Below, piece by piece: positions 26,501 through 33,049 of a stretch of 45,130 nucleotides of DNA. Source of the stretch: a virus; IMG/VR virus record IMGVR_UViG_3300035670_000398, positions 1 to 45,130 of that record; one strand, given 5' to 3'. Every line of letters begins with the position of its first letter. Positions within the stretch are counted from its first letter, which is position 1. A model generated the notes under the pieces. The model saw only the letters and a list, made by a program, of their open reading frames with translations, was not told where the DNA came from and did no database searches. The translations under genes were made by a program, and so were the position numbers.

Positions 26501-27242
26501 GAAGCCAGAGCAACTTACTTGGAGCGAGTTTCTAGGGCTAGGCGGTAAGGATGCTGCTTATCGTTATGCTGCTATTGCGTCCGCATCAGGCTATGCTGGT
26601 ATCCTAGGTGACTTAACCAAGTCAGGATTGGATCTTTATCATGGTACAGAAGCTCGTGGTTTAACATTCCCATTAGTTGATGCGGCGGCTGAAGCCTTTA
26701 CTCGCTTTGGACAAGCTGCTGAGGCTGCGAGGGATGGTGAGAAGGGTATCTATCCTGAGCTTGCACTTAAGTTGATTAATGATAATATCCAACTTAGTCG
26801 CGTCATTTCTAACGCTACTGCTAGTCCTGAGGAAAAGACTCGCAAGGCGGATATGCGAGACTTGCGGCTGTACGAACGGATAGAGGAAAATAAAGTTAGT
26901 AACAAGTTTGGTGAAGCTAACCCCTTCCGTGGTAATATTCAACGGGAGTTTAAACGGGAACTTGAACCTACGAAGATTGTAGAGAAGTTACCAGAAGTAC
27001 TTGCGGAAGCTTTTAAAAGGGCTGGTAATGACCCTTATAAACTAAAGCGTGAGCTTATTAATTTGAAGATGGCCGGACAACGGATAATGCCTTCGATTAG
27101 TGAGTCGCCAATTAGCTTTGCTAGCTACCTACTCTATCTCCGCAAAACTCAAGGTGACGAAGCTGTTGCACAGAAGCTGCAACGATATATCAAGTCTCAA
27201 GTTGCTCAAGACTTGCGGAGTGATATTATACCTTCTATTTAA
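20550..27242 (+). CDS. Giant multidomain (polyvalent) internal virion protein with protease-like and ART-like domains
   Basis: The start is ATG 20550; a GTG at 20538 is possible, but AAGGTGG then lies on it. The product is about 2,230 residues. In order: an Ala/Gly-rich hydrophobic segment (about 65-115, membrane-active?), long charged helices (250-760), an HExxH motif in WIHETFHPFLESLL (His 850, zinc-protease-like), a small domain with VHLEGNKLSWGQQ (1060-1240), an ADP-ribosyltransferase-like domain (WHST, FYLKADKIHRV, LNSPNQIKSADPITYDDNG; about 1270-1430) of the kind described in phage polyvalent proteins, and an 800-residue helical part with hydrophobic stretches. KYQ-type linkers recur at Tyr 768, 1055, 1244 and 1436. 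It probably enters the cell with the DNA. Confidence 0.82.
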   Translation: MGQLIEDALRSRGYDPAQWDIDDNGNVIKKAPAQPTTNESPDHYGQLEKQTGVFEAFARGAAEAVIPTGVGMAAGGAIGKAGLAKAHPVAAILAPLAGGIAASMGTAAVQNQVLGKVAPEFRKRSEQAYTEHPVATALGSFAGAGPYMSMRNSAKVLGEAGKGLARIREFGGKVTSSEANALLNVGLGSAVQGGMEGVRQIQEGDLDLGMLALNLAGGAAINEPRKWTKIMGLSPTDFNDPTRRAHWKGGEIATGGKSVDVDPSVIAEEKAAAKIVADKVEAEGKAKEVAREEYLNKVVIPEKEQRLQELAHLTEISRDPYEVRQARLEITELQKQIGALRGEFPVKDIIDPSLGSKARQKIESQAAKLERENAERLKGLTKGTDFEITTEKPVDETAKLTEEVGLDLAIATPEVRAEAVTKARESLYSLLAQRYMAVESGDNVAVEKLTGDINRAKKVIENFGEKKPTANAIQPQRVADVEAAFKADEQARQEAKAKESLDVANKVAEEMERRERDFNLLAAEQEATKQRVAAEQAKAHSDALQKDWDAKIAARKAERIANEQRIAAEQKAQQEAIKNSEDFAALNAKIDADVKMKLAKEAADYDAYVANKGEVKPPVKVEEALSPEPIGDVAASRKLYEEGQKKIEAEKAEQDRIAKEEERIAREEAEAAKPENRLKVIDESLAEVTAQRKAIASKAAVDKKALAEYKRLTAEINELKTARKDVEGELTEKPIGQKPVEKSPTQKNLETLAEVKKDIKLVEDDTKYQEGKLYGVPELDTMHEAQLAKAGKPREQFVKWVKDSLAKIRGVEIRAVRKVIGSKGQEVYGKSAGNKAEVSVEKGEVDTWIHETFHPFLESLLNSTSKTDRTYAERMLKQLADTKEFGEYWKAAHGVELPKEFTPIQDGVAHPMLDEFITQLVGDRGVEKIFLEKDGLRKSWRDFWSHMKTRLSTGSREDISRVFTNMLFNKPLDSDIVYRGREATLVTPSGEKEQGEKSFDQMRKAAGMTDEELKATNEKVANRNEELSKTGYKVARYGKDGKVERIDDVGPEAKYQGDKPVKGWSNELDEKYLAAKAAGNVGQMEWALKNAYAQSIYAKHPPQDRLTDPSVYGGWLTPGGRVITVDEARHASVIPKEFQWLGNAYDRMFGLGFVRFQLGGKEVHLEGNKLSWGQQKTIDRMKQDFGIEVGSHLELEGKQPELETYVKGELIPPGRRTTWDFKGVDRQGEDMFAYTPKGKDGYKYQGDQEYLKLAQDPEGNKKELQRMVDEAAKKSGYMIGPVWHSTDKGNFNVFQQQPISFTGGEGTFGHFGSLRQAEKLFKNTREFADWANSQLSSTKENKINPSLRSFYLKADKIHRVQDDPSWASWGLQADTARKRGFDMLVYKNKVEGSGDSYVPLNSPNQIKSADPITYDDNGNIIPLPERFNTESNDIRYQGDLPPTSPADYYTRIGSAWLKPVRSTIDKIAANGDKTHQYGAERLRRMGNEATHLYGQYGNKLIEQVTRLIKSPVEIAKGTSDSVDKVYKYMQEERDRVPHTVELVGDEVDVHAKLREIIVAMQQEQLRDGPNVKYFDKDKKEWINRAPISDPMYIMHSLDDGVLDILNNRRGSQEFKDLYDEYINYHMGKGLTRDQVVEQFRNIFESKGGEKGLTFNALRLAEGAGLPPSWRQKSFPLALRRYAQRHAADLAYYRHIQKDPRARTIFNEIDDGKTIGKATNVDEVDGEALYSIRDSDEVKSIFRQITHDYPFSEAKLNALNRLIKSGMMQTVTGIRDVIATPFIAMENLKPTELPLMLEAALKVKEGYKKGYDEGVIRRGTTAWQDFGESNKTLFIDNISNLINKVTGREALEQFARAYTMELGRLVAESRKGSGDTEFFDRFGPPDWQAKMEANANEVLDFAAARFVEANQGTYDYRGLPAYALEGQLAPFLSLAKWSTERLNNFDKAVIQEAKKGNLRPFVMATIGAVIGGEAIQAAVEYINDKKPEQLTWSEFLGLGGKDAAYRYAAIASASGYAGILGDLTKSGLDLYHGTEARGLTFPLVDAAAEAFTRFGQAAEAARDGEKGIYPELALKLINDNIQLSRVISNATASPEEKTRKADMRDLRLYERIEENKVSNKFGEANPFRGNIQREFKRELEPTKIVEKLPEVLAEAFKRAGNDPYKLKRELINLKMAGQRIMPSISESPISFASYLLYLRKTQGDEAVAQKLQRYIKSQVAQDLRSDIIPSI

Positions 27243-27263
27243 TACTCTAAGATATTATACCTT
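27222..27263. repeat. 13-bp direct repeat across the convergent gene junction
   Basis: GATATTATACCTT occurs at 27222-27234, inside the end of the giant gene, and at 27251-27263, inside the end of the opposing gene, 29 bases apart. A small CTAAG/CTTAG hairpin spans 27247-27265. No strong bidirectional terminator is visible where the two long operons meet. Confidence 0.7.
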
Positions 27264-28550
27264 AGTGAGTTTTACAAAGTAAGTTGCTACTGCTCCATCT
27301 GCTTTCATGTCTAGTTGCTTAGTTGTGACTAGCACATCTAAAACTTCTTGTAGTTCCAATTTACTAACTTCTTCTGCAAATTCAAAAAGTAATTCATTGA
27401 GTGTTTTCTTGCCATTCTTTCGCAAGTGGCCGACAATCTTTTGACCAATAGGAGTTAGCTCATTACGAGCCTTAGTCGCCAGAGCCATGTGCATAGTGCG
27501 TTCTGCGGTTTCAAGTAATATCATTGCACAATGAATATCATGCAATGTAATAGTCATATCGAGTGAGTTCGTGAAATGAAGTGCTGCTGCTAACTTCAAG
27601 ATATGCATTTTCTTGCGGCCATAGTAGTAATCTAATTTGTAGTTATGGTTAGTACGATAAGCAGGTAGATGTTGCTTATGCTCATACCAATCTTTCAAAT
27701 AGCCATAAGCAGCAGGCTCAAGTGTCAATGGACCGCAAAGTGTAGAGAGAGCTTTAAGATGATCTAGTATGTTTAGCTTTGCAATCTTCTGATTCTCATC
27801 TAACTCTCCCATTCCAAAGTTATAAAACCTATTCTTCTCTGCCCATACGAATATAGTCCGCGAAGCAAAACCTTCATTCATCATCTCACTACTGAACACT
27901 TTCCGCATGAACTCAGGAGTAGTGCCAGCTAGAAGTGTAACACACATCTTCTTGATTTCATCCTTACCATTGTTGAAGGTAGAATGTTTGAAGTTACCAC
28001 AATCCCATGCGCGAGTTAAAAAGCGAGCTATGTCGATTGTCTCCTTCTGTTCATGAAATAAATCGAATAATTCTTCTAGTACAAAGGCAGAACTACAATG
28101 TCCATAGGGAACAGGCTTGCCATCTATGAATTGCTTTACTGGGAAGTAACTGGCGGCTATATGGTTAGTAAGTGAGCGGAGAGAAGTTGAATCTGGTAAC
28201 GTAGGAAACAGTTGCTTTTCCTCCGCAACTGTAGCTTCTGATAACACTTTAATAAACTCATCTTCTGCTAGTTGAGTTATATTAATATCCATTCCTTTCT
28301 GTCTCTTATGATATTTAAGTAGGTCAGAGACTTGTGTAATTACACGACCTTTACCAATAGCCGGAGGACCAGTTAAGATAACAAATGTATTGCAGTAGCA
28401 ATTAACAGTACCAAATGGATACCAAACCCTACGCTGTAGAGCAGCTGATACGAGGGATATAAGTCCGAAGTCAATGAATATATCTGGCGACTCTACTTCC
28501 TTCATGTAGAGTCTCCATTGTTCAGATATTGTCATTGTAGCTACGCTCAT
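27255..28550 (-). CDS. P-loop ATPase, DUF3987-like (putative replicative helicase)
   Basis: This 431-residue protein has the Walker A motif GPPAIGKG (61-68) after a short beta strand, preceded by an N-terminal region about 60 residues long. A conserved-looking VLEELFDLF segment (Glu pair, Walker B-like) lies near 160. The layout resembles the DUF3987 family of phage and plasmid helicase/primase-like ATPases. No other replicative helicase or primase is recognised, so it may fill that role. It is the last gene of the leftward operon and overlaps the polymerase piece by 4 bases. Confidence 0.62.
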   Translation of the reverse strand: MSVATMTISEQWRLYMKEVESPDIFIDFGLISLVSAALQRRVWYPFGTVNCYCNTFVILTGPPAIGKGRVITQVSDLLKYHKRQKGMDINITQLAEDEFIKVLSEATVAEEKQLFPTLPDSTSLRSLTNHIAASYFPVKQFIDGKPVPYGHCSSAFVLEELFDLFHEQKETIDIARFLTRAWDCGNFKHSTFNNGKDEIKKMCVTLLAGTTPEFMRKVFSSEMMNEGFASRTIFVWAEKNRFYNFGMGELDENQKIAKLNILDHLKALSTLCGPLTLEPAAYGYLKDWYEHKQHLPAYRTNHNYKLDYYYGRKKMHILKLAAALHFTNSLDMTITLHDIHCAMILLETAERTMHMALATKARNELTPIGQKIVGHLRKNGKKTLNELLFEFAEEVSKLELQEVLDVLVTTKQLDMKADGAVATYFVKLTKV

Positions 28551-30409
28551 TTTAATTCTCCCCAGTTAAATCCTATGGCAGTTTCACTACGCATTGTAAA
28601 TTTCTCACCCCGCAGAGTTATTAACTCCTGTTCCATAAATTGCTTAGCCATGCGGCTACATTCACTCTCCTGTCCTATGGGACATTGAAGCAGATAAGAG
28701 TCATGTTTATTATTTAATACGTCCCAAGGTAAATTATTATCTTCGATATAATATTGCATTTCAGTTACTGCAATATTCGTAATTGTACCTACTGTTGATT
28801 GCGGGATAAAAGCATAAGCCTTTTTGAACAAGTCCGGCCCCCATGCACCATGGAACTTACGAGGATAACCTTGCAGGTTGCGGAGAGTTTTAGTCATCCC
28901 TAACTGTTTCTGTATCTCCATGTGCCACTCACGAATTTCAGGGAATAGAGTATGATAAGTAGCAAGGAACTTAGTTGCTTCCTCAATAGAGAGGCGGATT
29001 TGACCTTCGGAATTTTTTAAAACGTTAATAGCAAACTCAGGAGCCTGGATACCGTAATTGGCAGAATTGCCCGTTATTGATATTTTACCATTACGGCGAA
29101 TTAAGAAAGCGCCGCTAGAGACAGTAGGACAATAAACAATTCCTTTATAATGAACTGTGCTGTTTGTATTTCTAACCCTGCCGAACTTTCTGTTGTTTAT
29201 ACCAGCTTTCCAGCAAGTTCCAGACTGTGCTATAGTAGCTTGCCTGCCAATTAAATGGCAAATAGTCTTAACCCATTCTACATTCTCTTTGTACTGAGAA
29301 GTGTAATCCTCTCTTTTATGACAATAAGATTCAGTAAATGAACCATCCCAGTATTTTAATTCATCTATAAAAATAGATAACTCAATCAATGACAGATTAA
29401 GTAACTTGCTTGAGAACCTTTTTTCTCCAGCAGAATTCAATAAAAAATCTGTGTATTTTTCAACTCCCTTTATATAATAATCATGGCAATGGTCATCTAT
29501 CTTTAAGGTCCATGTTAATCCAGGAATTGCTGAAAGTAATTGCTCAAGCCTACCAATTTTTCTAGGTTTAGAGAGTCTGAATCTAATGGCAGATTTATTA
29601 GCTATGTACCCATCTGCCTGTGTAGCAACAATAAATTTAATTTCATCATCGGAAAACATTCTAACATTTTCAACGTACCCTGTATTTGGAATACGGAGTT
29701 CAGCCATTTTAACTAGATCAACAGCTTTCTTTTTATGTATTATATTGTTAGTTTGATATAATACTTGATGGTCAGGAGTAACTAATTGATCTATTTCAGA
29801 ATGATGATAATGAAACATTGTGCCATCATATAACTGATGGTGCCATGCGGATGGAGTCTCAAATGATACACTGAAATTATTCCATATTGCAATCGGCTCA
29901 TTAGGCATAGTGCCAATAGGCACCCATCCATTACGAGTAAGAACTTCTGTCTGTTCATCTACACAATGACACACTTGCTTCGCCATGTAGTAATAACGAC
30001 GGGCAGATGGCCAGTTATCAGAAGCTTTAATAATGGCTTCAATCTCTTTCCACTTAGGGTCAGCTATAAGCTCCTTTGGACCCATAGGAATATATGGGTC
30101 TAAAGCATAACCAAGTTCGGCGGCGAACTGTTCGCGGAATAAGTGCAGTCCTACAAATACATGAGATTTAATGCGATTAAGAAATAAGTCTCGGAACTTA
30201 CCATGACGACAGAGAAAGGCTACTACTAATGCTTCTGCACCAGCTTGATCTACTTGAACAAATATATATCCAGCATCAGGGACATAGATTTTACATATAG
30301 GTTTAGATGGATTTTGGAGGTTGGTTCCCCATATATTAAATATCTTCCTAGATGCTAGGCGGAATGTGTCTGTCTTACCTAGAACCCAGGAGCATGAGTT
30401 TCTAGGCAT
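28547..30409 (-). CDS. DNA polymerase family A, C-terminal (polymerase) fragment with intein
   Basis: This 620-residue product contains the polymerase half: TDTFRLASR and GTNLQNPSK (13-35), motif A FVQVDQAGAEA (Asp 54), motif B split by an intein (MAKQVCH before, SANYGIQ after) and motif C KHDSYLL (Asp 570). The usual motif C Glu is Ser, and the motif A DYSQIE is DQAGAE. Without the 300-residue intein the fragment is 320 residues. The exonuclease half is a separate gene 0.6 kb upstream. It starts at ATG 30409, overlapping the preceding small gene by 8 bases. Confidence 0.88.
   Translation of the reverse strand: MPRNSCSWVLGKTDTFRLASRKIFNIWGTNLQNPSKPICKIYVPDAGYIFVQVDQAGAEALVVAFLCRHGKFRDLFLNRIKSHVFVGLHLFREQFAAELGYALDPYIPMGPKELIADPKWKEIEAIIKASDNWPSARRYYYMAKQVCHCVDEQTEVLTRNGWVPIGTMPNEPIAIWNNFSVSFETPSAWHHQLYDGTMFHYHHSEIDQLVTPDHQVLYQTNNIIHKKKAVDLVKMAELRIPNTGYVENVRMFSDDEIKFIVATQADGYIANKSAIRFRLSKPRKIGRLEQLLSAIPGLTWTLKIDDHCHDYYIKGVEKYTDFLLNSAGEKRFSSKLLNLSLIELSIFIDELKYWDGSFTESYCHKREDYTSQYKENVEWVKTICHLIGRQATIAQSGTCWKAGINNRKFGRVRNTNSTVHYKGIVYCPTVSSGAFLIRRNGKISITGNSANYGIQAPEFAINVLKNSEGQIRLSIEEATKFLATYHTLFPEIREWHMEIQKQLGMTKTLRNLQGYPRKFHGAWGPDLFKKAYAFIPQSTVGTITNIAVTEMQYYIEDNNLPWDVLNNKHDSYLLQCPIGQESECSRMAKQFMEQELITLRGEKFTMRSETAIGFNWGELK
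29066..29965 (-). other. Intein (300 residues) with LAGLIDADG-like insert, in polymerase motif B
   Basis: Residues 149-448 of the polymerase fragment. The N-terminal splice block is CVDEQTEVLTRNGW with Cys 1, and the block B histidine is in LVTPDHQVLYQ. The C-terminal end is ISITGN followed by Ser +1, so the last residue is Asn with Gly instead of the usual His before it. Two motifs, FIVATQADGYI and FIDELKYWDGSF, look like paired LAGLIDADG helices of a homing endonuclease. Removal rebuilds AKQVCH-SANYG, the polymerase O-helix. It is in frame with no stops and so is probably active in splicing. Confidence 0.9.
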
Positions 30410-30593
30410 TGTAATATTCTTTCAATATTAAGTCACCTATTCCATTAATCTCTACGGTGTAAAACTTGCCACGAATCTCGGCAAGTGAGTGTAACTGAGT
30501 CGCCTTCTTAAGTTCCTTAACCTCCACGCTAGTTAGCAACTCAGGGCCGAAGGTTTCAGTTGATCCGTCCTTGTTGTATAGGTTCACTTTCAT
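30402..30593 (-). CDS. Unknown 63-residue protein between polymerase fragments
   Basis: This short protein is mostly beta (VNLYNKDGS, then GKFYTVEINGIGDLILKEYY) with one helix in the middle. It overlaps the polymerase fragment start by 8 bases. The leader (CCAAAATTCAATT before ATG) is AT-rich without a clear ribosome binding site. The function is unknown. Confidence 0.6.
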   Translation of the reverse strand: MKVNLYNKDGSTETFGPELLTSVEVKELKKATQLHSLAEIRGKFYTVEINGIGDLILKEYYNA

Positions 30594-30619
30594 AATTGAA
30601 TTTTGGTTTTTCTATTGTT

Positions 30620-31015
30620 TTACATGATGATATGAGTAATGAGAGTAGGGTCAACATTACTAATAGTTTGATCTTGTGGTTCATACGCAAGTAGTTCAAA
30701 TTTGCCATCTGTTATTGTAGCGAAAACATTCATGGCATGAGTCTCAGTTAATGCTACACCAAAGGCGACTTCTTTCCCTGGAGGTTTATCAGCTATCCTT
30801 GCACACCAAAAAGCAAAGAACGCGAAGTTATCACAATCATTACAGGTGCGGACATAAGTAGAAGCGGAAAGTGCTTTGAGATTAAATTTAAGAACCTTTG
30901 AATAGTTCTGCTCAACTGACTCTCTAGTTGGCAGAGCGTACGCTTCATCCAGAAGGATAATGTTTGCATCTGGGAGTAGTTCGTATAGTTCATTTAACAA
31001 GTCGGAACATCGCAT
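30620..31015 (-). CDS. Transglutaminase/papain-like fold small protein (putative)
   Basis: This 131-residue protein has TYVRTCNDCDNFAFF (Cys 61, Asp 62) and ETHAMN (His 93, Asn 96), then a beta end with EPQDQTISN. The order Cys-Asp, then His-x-x-Asn resembles small phage proteins of the transglutaminase-like cysteine-peptidase fold. It sits between the two halves of the DNA polymerase, and its start overlaps the end of the exonuclease fragment by 22 bases. The role is unknown; peptidase activity is an inference. Confidence 0.55.
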   Translation of the reverse strand: MRCSDLLNELYELLPDANIILLDEAYALPTRESVEQNYSKVLKFNLKALSASTYVRTCNDCDNFAFFAFWCARIADKPPGKEVAFGVALTETHAMNVFATITDGKFELLAYEPQDQTISNVDPTLITHIIM

Positions 31016-32547
31016 ATATCAGCTGCCTTTCTTATTCTAGTTGTTTCAATGGGGTAATCAGTCACTTTGCAAGAGTCACCTTGCCGCCAGGGAATTGCCT
31101 TTAGCGTCCCGCTTTCTTTTTTAAGACGTCTATAGTCTAGGATTATGGGTATCAATGGATGGGAGTTATTAACTGCCAACTTCAATAGAGCTTTCTCATC
31201 AAGAGACGGTGCGCCAGTCGCGGTGCGCTTTAGGACAGGGAATCCCATATCCTCATGAAAGTATTTAACACACTGCTTACTGGAAGTAGGTAAGAAGTCT
31301 CTACCTATTAAGGCTTTACAGATTCGTAGGTATTGAGTCATCCATGCATCATTGTGCGTCATCATCTTATCTATCTTCAAGGGGTCTATTCTCATCCCTT
31401 GAATAGACATTAGTAGATAGGGATAGATAGACTTGTTTACTTGCTCAATAGATGATTGACATCTACGAAGTTCTGCTTGACGTAGTTGTTCATCTTTAAT
31501 GAACTTCATTGTTACTACGTCTTTACCATTATACGCCCAAAGAGCACGTTCTTGTTCTTCATTCTTTGGTTCAAAGACTCCTTCGGACTTATGGTAGGGC
31601 ATTGAGGTATAGAGAGAGACACAGTGTCCCAGGGACTTTTCAATCCCGACATTAATGCGGCTAGCGGCGAGCATTGTGTCATATATATTTCTGCCAAATC
31701 CAACTCCATAGTTAGTTGCAAGAACGAACAAGTCAAACATGGAGTTATGAGCAACGACTGTACATCGCTGACAGGCGATAGAGAGTGCGGCGAAGAACTT
31801 ACAGAGTAACTCTTTATCATAAGCTAGTTCACCGTTATAGCGGTTAATTGGTACTACATATACCGTAGGTAAATATCTTCCGATAGCAAAGCCAATACAA
31901 CTTAACTGACGAAGTCCGTCAGTTTCGATATCTAGAAACAACTCCTCCTTATGTATTGTTGCAGCCAGTAACGAGGTAACTAATTGAATTGGCGGATATA
32001 TCTCGTACTTTGCATACGAGACTTGTTTAGCTATGCTATCGGAATTTGTTAAAAATGCTTTAGCTCTTTTGGTATCTTGTTCGAGCCAGAATCTATAATT
32101 CTTTCTACTTGTTTTTGCTGCCGTGCTTTTCTCGTCGCCATCTTCTTCATCTTCTGACTCAAATTGTACCTCTGGTTTCGTACGAGACTTATGAGACTTT
32201 TCATAGTTCTTAATATCAAAACAATCTTGAGGGAAATAAGATGCAACGTGGACTATGCCATCACGAACGTATGGACAACCACGTTGTTGATCTAGTGAAT
32301 GTTCCAAAGGGATACGAGAGCGCATTGCTTGAGTTCCAAGAAGCAATGCTACTTTAGTATCAGGAAGTAGTGGAGAGATGTCCTCTGCTACGCGAAGGTC
32401 TACGTTACCTTTATTAATAGGTGATAAGTAACGTAAGAACTCTTGACCTGCATAGCCAGAGAGCAATCGTTCAGTATCAAACCTGGAAGGGTTTGACATG
32501 ATGATTGTTAAGCCACTATAACGTAGCTTAGGTTTTTCTCTGAACAT
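30994..32547 (-). CDS. DNA polymerase family A, N-terminal (exonuclease) fragment with UDG-like front domain
   Basis: This 517-residue product. Residues 1-125 look like a degenerate uracil-DNA-glycosylase fold (VALLLGTQAM, then QQRGCPYVRDGIVHVASYFP), as in some phage family A polymerases. The 3'-5' exonuclease follows, with ExoI LFLDIETDG (about 203), ExoII VVAHNSMFDLFVLA and ExoIII YNGKDVVTMKF, all catalytic acids present. The polymerase thumb begins (SSKQCVKYFHEDMGFPVLKR, then DYRRLKKESGTLK) and the protein stops just after a T-x-R-I motif that is repeated at the start of the C-terminal fragment. Both fragments are needed for a whole enzyme. Confidence 0.86.
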   Translation of the reverse strand: MFREKPKLRYSGLTIIMSNPSRFDTERLLSGYAGQEFLRYLSPINKGNVDLRVAEDISPLLPDTKVALLLGTQAMRSRIPLEHSLDQQRGCPYVRDGIVHVASYFPQDCFDIKNYEKSHKSRTKPEVQFESEDEEDGDEKSTAAKTSRKNYRFWLEQDTKRAKAFLTNSDSIAKQVSYAKYEIYPPIQLVTSLLAATIHKEELFLDIETDGLRQLSCIGFAIGRYLPTVYVVPINRYNGELAYDKELLCKFFAALSIACQRCTVVAHNSMFDLFVLATNYGVGFGRNIYDTMLAASRINVGIEKSLGHCVSLYTSMPYHKSEGVFEPKNEEQERALWAYNGKDVVTMKFIKDEQLRQAELRRCQSSIEQVNKSIYPYLLMSIQGMRIDPLKIDKMMTHNDAWMTQYLRICKALIGRDFLPTSSKQCVKYFHEDMGFPVLKRTATGAPSLDEKALLKLAVNNSHPLIPIILDYRRLKKESGTLKAIPWRQGDSCKVTDYPIETTRIRKAADICDVPTC

Positions 32548-32548
32548 A

Positions 32549-32707
32549 TTACTTGTTTAAATGTTCAAGGCATTCAGCAACAAGAGGATAAGTAGCAAGC
32601 TCAGGTGGGTCAACACCCCAAAGGGAGTCAACTAAGGTAATTTTACCTACTTGCTTATCATCTTGGAATAGATGAAACTCAGTGGGGGAAACCTTTCTTA
32701 TAGTCAT
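32549..32707 (-). CDS. 52-residue unknown protein
   Basis: ATG at 32707 overlaps the stop of the upstream membrane protein gene (ATGA), and the TAA at 32549-32551 is one base before the polymerase ATG at 32547. The peptide (MTIRKVSPTEFHLFQDDKQV, then a helical acidic end) is soluble. The tight coupling on both sides supports translation. Confidence 0.6.
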   Translation of the reverse strand: MTIRKVSPTEFHLFQDDKQVGKITLVDSLWGVDPPELATYPLVAECLEHLNK

Positions 32708-32922
32708 ACAAAAACTCCTATAAGTAATCCAACGATAAATCCAACAATGCCAATAACCATATAAGCAACGATGACTTCTGCACCATTCTCCCTTGGCATA
32801 TCTAGCGTTAGTGTTTGTTTCAAGGCGGCTAAGTAACCTTTATGAAAATCATTATCATAATAGGAATCAGTAGCCATCCTATGTTCTAGTTGTTCGACTT
32901 GATCTTCGAGTTGTTGTTTCAT
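32704..32922 (-). CDS. Small membrane protein with coiled coil and C-terminal helix
   Basis: This 72-residue protein has a coiled-coil-like start (MKQQLEDQVEQLEHRM) and one C-terminal membrane helix (about 49-72, VIVAYMVIGIVGFIVGLLIG). The leader before ATG is AT-rich (CCAATTTAATTTT). It may anchor the replication proteins encoded next to the membrane, but this is a guess. Confidence 0.62.
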   Translation of the reverse strand: MKQQLEDQVEQLEHRMATDSYYDNDFHKGYLAALKQTLTLDMPRENGAEVIVAYMVIGIVGFIVGLLIGVFV

Positions 32923-33049
32923 AAAATTAAATTGGGTTCCTACGGATTTCGAATAGGACCAGATGAACCCGTTACTGGTTTATGAGTCACCACAGACTAC
33001 CTATTCATTTGACGCACTCTCGTAGTTTATGCGATAGCCAGGCGGGAGG
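32923..33049 (-). other. Gap with imperfect hairpin
   Basis: This 127-base gap separates the membrane-protein gene from the GC-rich cassette upstream. GGGTT and AACCC (minus strand, about 32934-32970) enclose an inner CCTA/TAGG stem. There is no T-run. It could be the weak end of the cassette transcript or a processing site. Confidence 0.4.

Noticed and set aside
30402-31015. Group I or II intron splitting the polymerase
   Set aside because: The whole interval is filled by two ordinary genes that overlap their neighbours, no intron core sequence was seen, and the polymerase boundary motif occurs on both sides, so simple RNA splicing would not restore a normal protein.
32923-33049. Possible tRNA-Met (CTCATAA loop near an ACCAG arm)
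   Set aside because: The putative anticodon stem does not pair around a 7-base loop, and there are no matching D, T or acceptor arms.
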